DNA of 64,000 nucleotides. Origin: Moniliophthora roreri. Taxonomy: Eukaryota > Basidiomycota > Agaricomycetes > Agaricales > Marasmiaceae. Numbering within the stretch: position 1 is the first letter of the stretch; each line of letters begins with the position of its first letter. Both the position numbers and the translations under genes were made by a program. This document shows, in pieces, positions 23,001 through 34,900 of the stretch. The stretch covers positions 186,001-250,000 of the forward strand of contig LATX02000201.1 of NCBI GenBank assembly GCA_001466705.2. Direction: 5' to 3'. The notes beneath the pieces are model-generated. The model saw only the letters and a program-made list of their open reading frames with translations, did no database searches and was not told the DNA's origin.

Positions 23001-24220
23001 CGCTCACTCCTCCCACTGGCCCATACCAGAGCAATATCCTGTTCAACCCCCTTCTTTGACTATTCCCAATACGAAACGGAACACAAGGACGAGGGATCTA
23101 TTTCGTCCGACTTCAGGTCTCTTTGTCATCGTATCCGGACTCTGAATGGACTTGGAGGTAGGATAGCATGCAACGGGCTGGGCTGCACGGACGAAAAAGA
23201 AAATGAGGTATGTGGAGATTACATGCTTAGGCGTAGATTTTCCTGTACTAACGGGTGCCCCAGCTCTTGGTCTGTGTCCTCCCAAACTCTGAGTTATTCA
23301 CGGGAGAGAAAGAGTAGTGCTGCGATGAGATGAATAACCCACACGCTTATTCACGGCACTTTGGCGCGGTCGCTGGCATGGTGCGTTCAGCTTCATATCG
23401 TCGCTCTGGGACTCTTTTTCTGACATAGAGTCGCAGATACTTGGATTCTCGCTCGTTTTTGAGGTCCAGAGGAATCGAAAACTCTAGCAGCTCGAGACGC
23501 TAGATTAATTTATCACCTTTCTCCTTCAATCAGCGCAACAGCACAAAGTTCACTCGGAACATACCCCATTCCTACCCGCATTCCATGATTGTCTATTGAG
23601 AGTCATCAAAGTCGCGAACCAGAGGAAGTGACCCGGCCAGAGAAGACGGAAGATAGAACCCGACCCTTGTTCAATTACACGCCCGAACACGAACATGAGT
23701 GGGCTTTTGGAAGCCTTCGAAGGCTTCTGGTTTCCATCGAGCGCGGATTGAAGACGCCAGGCTACGAGCGCCTGCGAGTTGGGCGAAAACGAAAATATCT
23801 AGCTCGAGGTGAGGTCAGCATTCGCTCTTCCCGTTGCGCACCATAACATACTAATAGATCCGCCTAGCGCTCACCTTCAACGCCCTGCTCAAGATACTTT
23901 TCGGGTTCTTTTGGTTGCAAGCACCTCCCATCTGGGCTGTTACCGGACGCCGGCTACATTGACTCAGTTGAAGTACGAGAACACGGCGACGTACGTTCAT
24001 TGCCATCTCCGAAAGTAACGAAGCACTCTAGATACTGATCAGTGCAACGTATGGGGAACGGGTACGGGTACGATAGTGTTTAAGGGAGCGCTGAGTAGTA
24101 GGCTGCCGTCGACTCGCGGGTGGTCTTCGACACAGTGAGTTCACCTATCGTTATGGTTTGAATTCGTGCTGAGAAAACGACCAGGGGTGCTACATGATCA
24201 AGCCCACCTGTTTCTTTACG
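20040..24220. other. Duplicated but apparently non-coding part of segment A
   Basis: Only short broken frames occur. Several blocks recur in segments B and C, for instance the block at 22735 (GACATCAACGACCGTCAT), echoed at 29766 and 34932. It probably contains remnants of one or more small multi-exon genes, but no continuous exon set could be built. Confidence 0.45.
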
Positions 24221-24225
24221 TGTCG

Positions 24226-24812
24226 ACAAACTAACACCCAACGCACCTTTTCCAGCTATCCTCCGCCAAGCTGCGGGCGGCCCCCGTTTTTTCCTTAACC
24301 ACAACATTTAACCAAAGATCATCCACCTCGCAGGTGATTCGGCTGGAGGAAACCTTATCCTCCAGCTCTTCTCGCATATCCTACATCCGTTACCTACCGT
24401 TCCCGCGATACCCCGACACTTTCCGAGTTGCATACTTCATGTCACCCTGGGTCTCGCTCAGCAACGAAGGTGACCAAGCGGCACACGACGATAATGTTCG
24501 AGGGGTCTAGTGGAATTCGGGGCGTTCGTTCTATGTGATGTACTGGCTTCACAGAGATGTTACGTTGAGGTACTCAAGATTCCCGAGGAGTCGTGGTTTG
24601 ATGAGCTAAATGAAGTCATAGATGGGATATTGGTCTCGGTTCGGGATAAGGCTTGTTTTAGGGAAGTCGTACGGGAGGCTTTATGCGAAATGTTCGGGTG
24701 TGCAGATGATGTTGCAGGAGTTTGGGGTGCATATCGATCCGATGGGGAGTGCTATTACGCCTCTAGTGGTTGAATGGTTGGCGAAGGGGTTTTGTGGCTA
24801 TATGAGGAAGGT
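24226..24812 (+). pseudogene. Alpha/beta hydrolase relic (copy of the gene at 35539-36765)
   Basis: The sequence parallels the last exon of the intact hydrolase: TPNAPFPAILRQAAGG, the nucleophile motif AGDSAGGNLILQL, WFDELNEVIDGILVS, MVLQEFGVHIDPMG-like and VVEWLAKGF. The frame is broken repeatedly. There is an early stop before the GDSAGG block, a frame change after HPLPTVPAI, and missing bases around 24480-24510 and 24660-24700. The upstream exons with the HGGGY oxyanion motif were not found. It cannot encode a working enzyme. Confidence 0.8.
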
Positions 24813-25299
24813 AAGCTCAGGTATCTTTTTCGCATCTCGATGCTCATACCGCCATAGTGAATATATCTGCGCGAGTCATACCAATGTATCAGACATTCGA
24901 TATGTAATCCAGTAATCCTGGTCTCTGAATATACATCGCTTTCTCGTTTTTTCTTTGAAATAGTTGGCTTGCACTATAAGAGTCGTTGTCGTGCCGTGAT
25001 GAGGTGTTCGTTGTCAGGAACAGTGCCAAAAACGATAGCATCACGTCGTGATTCGTACACGCCTGCATCGTCACGGTGGGTATAATTGCTGCCTTATGAA
25101 GCACTGACGGCTGTTATCTACAGTTTTGCTGATTATCAAACATCCTACTAAACACAGGCTACTTATGGCGCGTAACACATTAGTTGATCTTGTGTTCAAA
25201 CATACCTTGACAAGAGTGGACAGCAAGTTATCAACTGCTTAGCATTGCTAGGCATTCAAGTCAGAATTGAAATGCCCCAGGAGCCTATGCAACCTGTCA

Positions 25300-25400
25300 A
25301 TTTCATTTTTTGATACAGTTCAAGCATGAAAGGTCTTGCAGGGTATAGATTTCTGCTAGAGGTGTTTGCAAACTATGAAGGAGCAATAAATATTCACTAT
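25300..25400 (+). pseudogene. Tail-end relic of the short-chain dehydrogenase gene
   Basis: The stretch around 25325-25430 (ATGAAAGGTCTTGCAGGGTA onward) matches about 38575-38700, the 3' end of the dead dehydrogenase in segment C. In A the body of that gene is missing and only this tail and flank remain, directly before segment B starts. Confidence 0.5.
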
Positions 25401-25467
25401 GACATACTATAAGTCATGTACACAACAAGCAGGGCAAATCCTTGGTACTAAGATAACAAGTATCAAC

Positions 25468-27625
25468 TCATGTTCTATAAAAGTTGAACAGAGTCAATAA
25501 ACAGAGCAAAAACCAATGTAATAATGTCTTCAGGAACCCAAATGCACAGATCCCTGACCCCATAATGGCTTCCCACCATGAGCTGCTGGTTTTCCTTTCT
25601 GTTTGTTAGAGTCAGTCAGGGCATGAGGCAAAACAACACAAGCACCTCACCTTGAATGTCAACCTCTTCAAACTGACCCTGATTCTTCTTCATACCAATT
25701 ATCTCTAACTCTGGACACCCCATACTCCTTGCCCAATCAGATGTAGCAGAATTAAAGCCACAGGCCTCTTGCCAGTCTTGGAGGGCAGTATAGACATAGG
25801 TGGGCCAATGAAATGGTAGAGGGTCCCAGCGTGCCCTTATACTGAGCACTGGAACCCTCCACTTCTCGCACTCCTCTTCTGATATCTCTGATTGACCAGT
25901 CTTGTCAAGAGACCAGAAGTAGGGTTAATGTCTCCATGTTGCAAGTTCTGATATTGACTCAGGGAGGGGATGAAGGAAAAGATATATTGGTGAGGGTGTG
26001 GGCTGGATTTCTTCAGCTGAGGGCTTGCCATCACAGAGGTTGAAAAATTCTGCAAGGCCATCATATCCATGTAGGGTGGATCTTATCGATATCCAGGGTG
26101 GTTGAATGACAACTAGTAGTAGGGAGGGTACTGAGTATTCAGAACATATTCAACAGGAATAGGACATACAGAAGTTTTCCTCTCCTTCTGTAGAGTTGAG
26201 AGCATTAAAGACCCAGGAGGATTGTGATAACCATGCCCTTTTGAAGTTATAGCTTGTACTGAGATACATATATGGTTCTTGAGTCAGATCCAAAGTGAAA
26301 CTGTAGATTTCTGAGCCCAAATCAAACACAGAAACCACAGTATCACTCACCGGGTCAATCCCCCATCAAGCACTGTTTTCTCTACCAAGCAGCCACTCTG
26401 AGGCTGTCCAAGCTGCCTCCATAGTTCACACCACTCCCATAATGGACCAGCACCCTGTGGCCACCTTGCAACAGCCTCCATTGATGGTGAGTACACAGTG
26501 TCAAACTGAAACCCACTTATAACATTCATTAGGAAGTGATAGGGTAGATCCTGCCAAAGGTCACGGAGGTACAGATACATTGCTGAATTCCAGACAGCAT
26601 CATCTGGATTCTTGAATTGGAGGCCCTCTGCTGTCCTGGGATGCAGGTAGTCAAGGCAGGTGTGATGCAAACTGAATGTTGCACACTGCAAAACACTATC
26701 ATCCATACTTGACCCAATTTTGCAGAAGAACTGAAAGGAAGTCTTGTCCTTAAGCATACCTACCTTCAATGGCATGACAAGAGATGTATTATGCCATACC
26801 CAGAGAGTTGAATCTTCATGAGGTCCTTCTGGACCATCACAGAGAGAACCTCTCCCATCCATCCACACATTATATATCCCCCATCTGTTGCTCACCTGGA
26901 GGAATGAAAGACATTACTTCAAATTTCAGAGAATTTGGAGACTGCACTGACCATCAGATATTCAAGGTAGAGATGTGACCAGAATGAATGCTTGTAAAAA
27001 TGCCCAAGAGGAATCAGTTCTGCATTCTACAGGATCAGAATGTACCATCTACCAGAAGAAAGAAGGCAACCCATACCATCATGGAAAATCAGCATTGGGA
27101 TTGATTGGTTGATCCCAAAGAGTTGAAATGAGTGCAGCTTTCTGGTCACACATCTGAACATAGAGCTCCTGAGTAGTAGATGAGAACCTACTTGGTATGT
27201 GAAAACTGTTCAAAATCTTCCTCCCAGACAGATTGTGCATCTTTGCCTTCATAAGTTATGACAGTAAACTTGGGTTTCCGGTCCATTATCTCAGCAGTGT
27301 ATATTGTTCGCTGAGCTTTGCGTTGGGCAAACACCTTCCCATGTCCCCACTTCCAGTGCCAGTCAGAAGTGTGTAGTTCCTTCTTCAAGAAAACATCCCC
27401 CAGTATTACTTCACGGAACTGTAAAAAGTACTCTTCAATCACACAAAGTATACCTGAAAGTGCTAACATATTTACCTGGTTATACTTGGTACACTTTGCC
27501 ACTGCCTGCCCAGGATTGAAATTGACAGTATGTGCATTAATTGTTCCATTGACCTGAGGCCCTTCAGTATGGTTGAAGGTGTTCTTGCCTTTGATGGAAA
27601 CATGTGAACAGCTTGTGAAGCTCAT
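25468..27625 (-). pseudogene. Duplicated unknown gene, copy B (premature stop)
   Basis: Paralog of 17880-19922 with the same exon order: start MSFTSCSHVSIKGKNTFNHT, FREVILGDVFLKKELHTSDW, YEGKDAQSVWEEDFEQFSHT, VWMDGRGSLCDGPEGPHEDS, YSPSMEAVARWPQGAGPLWE, WLSQSSWVFNALNSTEGEEN and WPTYVYTALQDWQEACGFNS. In the exon where copy A reads TWRCQPYFW, B reads TWRH-stop-PYFW. TAA lies at 25927-25925, where A has CAA. Beyond it the frame stays open through WPTYVY..., a splice, and a C-terminal hydrophobic helix (WWEAIMGSGICAFGFLKTLL, then HWFLLCLLTLF), ending at TGA 25468. Either the gene now makes a truncated protein ending at 25925, or it is dead. The rest is well preserved, so loss is recent. Confidence 0.6.
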
Positions 27626-27719
27626 TTCCAGTGTCGTGCAGTTAGTGAGATGGTGGTGGTAAGAAGGCAAGATGCTGTGTGAGGGAAATGAAGACCTACA
27701 GCATCTTATATGTCAGCTG

Positions 27720-30300
27720 AATTAGGTTTAATGAGCCAGGGATGGATACCCTTAGTATGGGCAATGTTATCATGGCGTCAATCTGTGTACTGCCTTTTTG
27801 CGAATACCAGAGAGTGAGCGTCAAAGTAAAAAGTTTATGCTAGCCAGTTCTTGCCCTTGACTGGCAAGTTTGCCTTCATGCATCTCTGGGGCCTTCATAT
27901 CTCAATTAGTCCAGATATTTTGGTTGTTTGCTAGGTGCCAAATCAACCTTTTGAGCTGATTATCACTCACTATGTCAGATTCCCTTTCAATCTATCTTTC
28001 TATCCTCCAATGACAATCCGGTTTGCATGTATGACGATTAGGTTTTGGAGCTTGAAGCACAAATGAAGAAAGAGTTGCTGCGGCTCGGCATCAGATATCG
28101 GCGTCAACAGCAATCATTCATAATCAGCAGATATTGATTAATTGCGAATCTACCATACAAGTACATGCTCGCTCAACACGACTATAATTAGTACTAGTAC
28201 TGATTTTAGCCTGGTCCTCTAACCGCGCGCTTCGGGCTTCATAGCCTCAGAGCGCAATCTGCAAGACAATCAATCAAAGCTGTAGAGGCAGATGATTTCT
28301 GACAATGAAGCCATCCTGTCAGTTATTATACCGAGACCAGCCGAGACCTCAGAATCAACACTTACCATTTAAATGAACCATTATCCCAGCACTCGATTCG
28401 GTTTTTAAGGCGCTAGCTCTGACTCTCGATCGATAGGCCACTAGTAACAGCCAGCGCCCACCGAACGGAAGCCTTCTGGTCCACTATCCGTATGAACGAC
28501 TTCTCTTCGTGGAGCGCTGTTGATTTGGCGCTCAACATGCTGTTATATGTAATCAGTACAGGAACCGGAGGCGAGCTAGGTAAGGTAATCTTACCTTTGG
28601 CGGCTTCGAAGAGATACTGTGGTCACCTCTTCCGTTGATGTGTTGAATTGGACATTGTACGTTAGGCACCGAACATGAACTGTCATTCACTGATTGATTC
28701 GGTTTTCAGAACGGTGAAGTCTAGTCATGCGGTGGTGAATTCTATGGGACATGATACACGATAGTCTGTGTAGACGCCAGGTGCCAGTGAATCTGCTGCA
28801 TTACACCGTCGACACTCGAGGAAAGTAGTACGCGGAGCAGCAAGAGAATCGGGCAGGATCGGGGAAATACTCATCCGGACAAGACGTCAAATAGCTTCAT
28901 CATGATCAGGTTGGCGTTGAACGCGTGGAACATGATCGTCAACCAGGCCTTTCGGAAACGTCAGATAAGGAACAGGGCTCTATGATATAGGGAGTGCTCA
29001 CATTTTCTAAGCGGTAGCCCATATACGCCCAGCCCTACACATCTTTCACCAACTTCGAACACACGTAGAGTACGGTTTCAGCTGCCCGGAGTTGTAGTTG
29101 ATATAGCTGTAGGCCACTCGAACAGGATGCTGTGCAAAGAGCGAAGTCAGTCAGCAGGTCAACATGACGGACAAGATTAAACACACCTGCAATCACGACT
29201 GCGATTATTCATTCTACTGAATCCTGCACGTTCGTCTCTTCTTGATTGGGTAGACACTAAGCCACATGCTTGCGAGTACATGGTCCCAGTGCTGTGTCCG
29301 TCAGTAGGAGAGATCAGAGATCAGACGACTATGAGAGGACATACCGCTCCGAGTATCACTACGAGTCGGTAGAATGCCTGAATCCTCTGTATTTCCCTGT
29401 TTGGTGAACTCCCGGTGTCTCTTCTCCTTCATGAGCTTTGGGTCGAGTCGATATGAAAACTAGTGCAGTGTGTCCCAGTCGAAGGAAGAGAATAGCGAGA
29501 GCGGCTTTATTTGCTAGGTTTTGCTGTTTTTGTTACTTAGTACGAGAGACCGACGGGTTCTGGATGAAATGGGCGCACTTTTAGCTAGGTGTCATCGGCA
29601 GAGTAAAGATCGACAATTGCAGGAACAAAGAATGAATGTCTCTTTACGTTCAAAATAAAAGACGGAGAGTCAGCGTACCTCTTTCGAGTTTTCCGCCTCG
29701 AGAGACAGGTCAATGGAGAGGGGACAAGCGCTGATAGTGCTGGACGTGACCTGGATGCGACTTTGACATCAACGACCATGATATCTATTCCCCGACGGGC
29801 TATCGTGCATTCCGAGCTACTCTCATAACTGCAGTCACAAAAAGGAAGTTCAGATGCATCGCCTTCTAGCTTTTATCAGTTGGCCAGGTGCGTTGATAAT
29901 GTTCCTCGTATTAATACCGGTGCTAATATCGTACTGGCTCTTCCGATCTTCTCTCCATGGCCCTCCATCCCCTCCAGAAACTATTATCATAACCGTCTCT
30001 CAATCTCTCAGTCCTCCTCGTCTACCTTAGAACTTTCTTGCGTTAGCCCAATCAATACTTATCCACCTATCCTCTTTTCTCGATACTGAATGGACCAATA
30101 ACGGACGCATTTCACCCAAGACTCTCGGGATAGCACAGGAAGGGTGCAGCGGCGTACCGATTTTGGGCGCGTACCTTCTCATCTCTCCTCCCCACCTTCT
30201 CAATCGATAATTTAGATATCTCGAAAGTTGAACACCGCCGTATTCACAAGGCAAACCTACGACACCTGTGAACCCACGCGCTGGTTCAGATAATAAAGGC
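27720..30300. other. Duplicated, apparently non-coding part of segment B
   Basis: This is the counterpart of 20040-22960 in segment A, with short frames only. A minus-strand stretch starting MVVDVKVASRSRP at 29779 corresponds to one near 22755 in A, so it may be a decayed exon. Nothing firmer can be said. Confidence 0.4.
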
Positions 30301-30308
30301 TCGCTCTC

Positions 30309-30560
30309 ATGGCCAACGTCCTCATGATCAGAACGCACAATCTCGTCTGGCTTACCACTGGTGCATCGTGTGTCGTTCTTCGACCTTCCCTCTATATACA
30401 AGCCAACGCTGATTCTCGACTTTTTTCCATCAGAACCGGCCTTGGACGCAACCTAACCCTTGTTACCCTCGAATGAGGAGATGAAGTTATTGAAACTCAA
30501 AAATGGTCTCTTTCCCAGCTTGACGATGAAAACAGGCTCCGATACTATGGAACTTCTGTG
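30309..30560 (+). pseudogene. N-terminal relic of a short-chain dehydrogenase (copy B)
   Basis: Exon 1 starts at ATG 30309 and reads MANVLMIRTHNLVWLTTGAS, whose end matches the nucleotide-binding start (VWLITGAS) of classical SDRs. A GTGTGT donor at 30368 and an acceptor before ACCGGCCTTGG give GLGRNLTLVTLE, then a stop codon, then GDEVIE and SLSQLDD. The rest of the enzyme is absent. It matches the segment C relic from about 37600. Confidence 0.65.
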
Positions 30561-31220
30561 CCTATACTGTCGTCCTCAGAGTCAGCAGCTCGTCTCACTC
30601 ATCACTGGTGCATGTGCGTCGCTGATAATCTCTACGAGGGTATGTGGGCACAGCTTCATATCATCGCTCGCGACTCTTGTTATAACGAAAAAACAATGCA
30701 GATATAGGGTCTCTCAGTTGATATTCAACAAGGATGTGCAGCTCAGTAGGATCGAGGACTCGAACTCAAGCTGTCGAGTTAGCTATCAGCCAGCCCCTTC
30801 CCCTTTGGTCGTCACAACGACTCCAGGTCTCGCCAGGAACATATCCCATCACCGTTCCTTCTCCTGTTTCTCAAAGCCACTGGGAAGTACCGAAGTGACA
30901 GGTAACACGGTTGCTGTCTTGCTTCGACAATACCAATGAATACGGGCGGGCTTTCCGCGCATCAAGCCCCTGATTGAAGACGATAGGTACAACCACCGAC
31001 TAGTCGGGTGAAAACAAAAAAGAGGTAGTTCGAGACAAGGTAAGTGTTCAGTGTCACCATTGCGTATCATCTTCGTGAAATAATAGCGGATTCCCGCAGA
31101 GCATGCTTGACGTTTACCCCGAATATTCTGCTCTCAACTTGCATTTCATGATCCATGGCTAATAGACACCTCAAAGTTCGCTATGGGTCTACAAGAGCCC
31201 GTTCAAGAGGCGCTCGGAAT
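30560..31220. other. No gene seen
   Basis: Short open frames. Partial echoes of segment A at 23380-23860 suggest duplicated spacer. Confidence 0.4.
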
Positions 31221-31225
31221 GCGGT

Positions 31226-31472
31226 AACCTTGGACCGCAACCTTGAGCAAACGGACATAGTTATCAGGCATGTAGCTGTCTCATTGTCATTCCTTAAGCC
31301 AATTTTAATGATATACAGGGCTGGAGGTATCATGATTCCGATCAATGAATTAAAGCAAGGTGTACCAACCGCGTAAGTTTATTCCTCCCTTCCCTTCCGA
31401 TCCTAATCAAAACCGTCTCATTGACGCGGTTGCAGGCACCAACTCAATGTGGGAAGGAAGAGTGTGCTGTGA
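31226..31472 (+). pseudogene. Truncated third copy of the small secreted-protein gene
   Basis: Three exons matching exons 3-5 of the pair at 13.7-15.8 kb are readable: NLEQTDIVIR (ending about 31267), AGGIMIPINELKQGVPTA (31319-31372) and HQLNVGRKSVL-stop (31436-31472). Intron positions and phases are conserved. The donor after exon 3 is GCATGT where copies 1 and 2 have GTACGG and GTATGG. Exons 1 and 2, including the signal peptide, are missing. Confidence 0.8.
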
Positions 31473-31864
31473 TTCAGTGCGAATATCCGGATAGCCACAC
31501 TATCTTTAATACCACTTGTCGAGTCCACTCGTTATTCCAACCAGTCTCTGCAATCAATCGATACTCTTTGTTTTCAACCTTGTAGCCCGACCGAATGACC
31601 GATAAGCTTGGAACCCCGAGGTTAAGTAGTGAGAGGTCGGAACATCGAGGACACTTTGGTCGTGTCCCGACAGCGGAATGCATCTGGTAGCACTTGATAC
31701 TTTGTCAGGATTGAACGCGGGGATGCCGCATCTTAGCTCGTCTCAGTCCGCGCCACCATCATCATAACTCACCGGCTTTCGGAAGACCAGCAGTCTCTAC
31801 TTGGCAAGATCATACGGACGCAAGGTTACTGAATTGTACGAGGCCACGAGTAACGCTAATGAGA

Positions 31865-32000
31865 TAGCAACCGTAGCCAACTGAGGCGGGTCTGAAATTG
31901 ACCTCCATGGTATATCACGCCTTATTCTAACCTCCAAGGGACAAACACCGGTCTTTCTGCTCTGCGGTGATTCTTGTTCTGTGGAATAATGAAGCCGACG
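31865..32000 (+). repeat. Direct repeat left of the acyltransferase gene
   Basis: TCTGAAATTGACCTCCATGG through CGGTCTTTCTGCTCTG matches, in the same orientation, TCTGAAATCGACCTCCACGA through CGGTCTTTCTGCTCTG at about 34787-34853. The two copies bracket the acyltransferase gene. Confidence 0.6.
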
Positions 32001-32327
32001 AGACCGCGAACCGCGAGCCACGACAGGACAGGCCATATAGTACTTTCAAAGCAGCATTCCAGCAAGGATCCAGCTGCCATTGACCATGCCCGAAATGTTA
32101 TTCTTCACATGTTCCACCCAAGTCTTGCGTGTCTTCGCACCTACGTCGATCGCTGCGTCCCAGACCATCTATGGAGGCAAGTTCCTCGCATCCGTTCGCG
32201 CATGGACCGGCTCTCTATTTGCCTTACCGCTATCTCAGCATCGGGATTCCAACTCTCCGGCTCAAACTGTCTACAAACCTTCTTGTTATTCCTACATACA
32301 ATACATCGTTCAATCCCACAATCTCAA

Positions 32328-34168
32328 CTAACAAAAAACCCCAATCCACCTTCTAAACGCATCCACGACCTGCTTCAACTCCTCCTCTGTCGTCCACTCC
32401 CCTCCCGTAAACCATTGACAACTCAGCTTACCATCATACTCCCAAAATAAATTCATGATTGCTGGTACACGCACTCTCTGTCCACATATCGCATCGGTGA
32501 CCGTTACCGTTTTATGTTCTTGTGCCTGTGAAGGCCGGTAGGCATCAAAGATGCCCAAGCGGCCCAAATCTCCGATGGAAGATGTAATGAGGAAGGGGGC
32601 GTGCAGGATGCTGTGGTCAAAGTTGTGTATGATGCCTTGGGATGTTTCTTCCCGGGTGGCGAAGCCTTGGAGCGAGAGCTAATACAATCGATGAGCTTCT
32701 GTTTTGTGGTGGACGCAGATAGCAGTAATACACACATCATGTTCCTTCCAGCTATTAGCGGTGGCCTCTACAAGTCCATCCCAGAACGCATCCGACGAGT
32801 CACGATCGGCAGAGTTCACGTTCACAGAAACACTCGAGGTGGTGTCGTCAATGGTGAAGAACCTGCCGATCGGGTCCATGGAGAGGAACAATGGCATTCC
32901 GTCGAACGTTGAGAGCGGGCCAGGTGTTTCGCTAGATAAGCTCTTGTATTGCTCAGGGAATTTGTGTCTCTGCGAAAGCATTAAGATTATTAACACGGAG
33001 GATTGGGATATACTCACATAGTTCGTAAAGGTGAACACAATCTTGTAAACATTTGACTCCTTGTAGCTCTTGGACACGGCATTGAATCGTTCAGGTCCAG
33101 CTTTGGCAGCAGCTGCTAAAGCGACCTCCGCATGAGCAAGAATAGAGAGTGCAGTGACGATTTGGGAGATAGTCCGTCCATGCGCCTTGCTGATTGTATG
33201 TAGCCTCGATGTGGTCTCGAAGGGGAGCACGACGAGAGCAGAGATGTCGTGTGGAGTGTATGGAGACGCTCTGACGGGCGGCCAGGTCCATGAGGTCTTT
33301 AGGGATGGATGCATTAGGTTAATATTTCGTACCCAAGTCCTCAAGAGGTGAGATCTTACTAGGTGTGACAATGCGGGAGGCGCTTGGTCCTTCTTGGGAT
33401 GGGCATTTGCTTGAGCGTTGATGACATTCGAGGCTGGGGGCAAACGTTTAGTTTCTTCGCCCCAGGGAAGTTCCGAGACTGGTTTAGCAGAGCCTTCGAG
33501 AATGGGAACGAGCTTGGTCAACAGTTCATCCAGAACGCCCTGGGCGCAGTGTTTAGTGATGATAATACGACGTCTGAAAAGAAATGAGCTCACAAAGCCA
33601 CTTCTGCCATCGTTGCTATTGTGATTAAAGACAATACTGGAAGGTAGTATGAGAAACTCGTTGCCAATACAGCTTGCAGCAATGATGATTGAGCTCACCT
33701 AAACTGCCACCCATCCTCGGTGGGAGAGACAAACAAATTCCCAACCCAGCGGCCTTCTGATGGTTTCCACCAGTGTTGATCCTTCAGTTGCTTGTGCACT
33801 TCATACACGTTCTTCACCTCCTTAGCGACAAAGAAAAGTGTTTCGCTGGCCCACGCTTCAACCTCTCCGTAATCTTTGGGCACATGGTACGTGAGGGTGA
33901 AGCGATTATCCGGTGCAGGCAGTCTGGACGATTTGACGGCGATAGCAGGAAGAGAGTGACGGAGAGCAATCCAAGCAGCTCTGACAGCAGGCGCCAATGT
34001 TTCTTGGTCATAGGCTGGTTTGATACTAATTGTGGTGGTCAGGAAGGGGAATCCATCCAGGTTTTCGGACATTTTGGACGCGAAGGATTCGAGCCCGTAG
34101 CATTTGCGAGTCCAGATGGATTCATCCGTGGGCGAAGGAGTGAAGATGTAGTCTTCCAGTTCGGACAT
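32328..34168 (-). CDS. CoA-dependent acyltransferase / condensation-like protein (about 480 aa)
   Basis: The start at 34168 gives SELEDYIFTPSPTDESIWTR. The first exon (34168-33699) ends ...EDGWQF. The next exon carries SIVFNHNSNDGRSGF, in which HNSNDG fits the HxxxDG active-site pattern of BAHD/condensation-type acyltransferases. A 54 nt intron leads to GVLDELLTKLVPILEGSAKP. Later exons include YTPHDISALVVLPFETTSRL, GRTISQIVTALSILAHAEVA, GMPLFLSMDPIGRFF and the C-terminal FLITSSIGDLGRLGIFDAYR...FTGGEWTTEEELKQVVDAFR. All joins seen use GT-AG introns and restore the frame; no lesion was found. It probably transfers an acyl group to an alcohol or amine of a secondary metabolite. The acceptor is unknown. 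The canonical second C-terminal motif (DFGWG) was not recognised. Confidence 0.8.
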
Positions 34169-34699
34169 GTTGAAGTATGGGGTGTGGGGTTCGGGAGGAG
34201 AAGCAAGTAATTGATGTCAGGGATGCATGAAGGACCTGAGCAGCAACTTATAGTCGGGTCGATTAGCCGACAAACCTCGGTTTCCTGATTCTTCAGGTTC
34301 AGATCTTTATCCATTGCCAAGTTGCCTAACGAAAAGCACGAAGATCCGGTTGACGTTGGGTTTGAACCGGTATTCGAGCTTCAAGAGGAATCTTGGAGTA
34401 TTTGGATGGCTGTTTGAGAGTGGCCTGGTTGTACCCGTCAGATTTTGAGTCGACTGTCGTGGACGGGTGCTTACAAGGTCCGTTTAATCAATTAATCCCC
34501 ACGTAGGCTACGGGTCAGTTAATCTCGACGATAACGAAGAAAGTATTCACTTAGTTTTGCGTAAAGGGAGTTTGCGCATGTCGATGTTGACGTCTACGGC
34601 AAACAGTACCATCACTCGCGTTGCGCTCGCGATTGACAATGGGAGTAGACAGTCTTTGCAGAACGTGGGAATATTGTCCTGAGCCCGTACCAATTGGCC

Positions 34700-34900
34700 T
34701 TCAAGCTCGTATCCACTCGACACGAAGGCCAATACGGCCGCGGACGGAATCGTACGAAGCCACGGGTTAGTGGTCATATCAGGTGAGTCTGAAATCGACC
34801 TCCACGACACATTGGCTCATTTCTAAGAGACAGAGGCCGGTCTTTCTGCTCTGATTTTTCTTCTGTGACGGATGAAGTTAACGAAGCTGCGGACCGAGTG
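34700..34900 (+). repeat. Direct repeat right of the acyltransferase gene
   Basis: Partner of 31865-32000. From here rightwards the sequence belongs to cassette copy C, including the recurring TTTGATATCAACGACCAT block at about 34932. Confidence 0.6.

Larger units (their letters stand above)
16140..25440. repeat. Segmental duplication, copy A
   Basis: Diverged copy of a cassette also seen at about 25443-31090 (B) and in part at 34700-38700 (C). By-eye matches A to B are 16140-16284 with 25443-25583, the whole gene 17900-19922 with 25584-27625, 20060-20330 with 27775-28020, 20460-20780 with 28130-28400, 21940-22110 with 28990-29160 and 22735-22900 with 29765-29930. Matches A to C are 24226-24812 with 36130-36765, 24830-25100 with 36775-37040 and 25140-25310 with 37090-37280. 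Confidence 0.7.
25443..31090. repeat. Segmental duplication, copy B
   Basis: Follows copy A head to tail. Order: unknown gene on the minus strand (25468-27625), non-coding blocks (27720-29950) matching 20040-22900 of A, then a dehydrogenase relic. Blocks at 30610-30720 echo 23380-23440 of A. Confidence 0.65.

Noticed and set aside
32704..33021. Plus-strand frames opposite the acyltransferase
   Set aside because: They are shadows of the minus-strand exons, which carry the family motifs.
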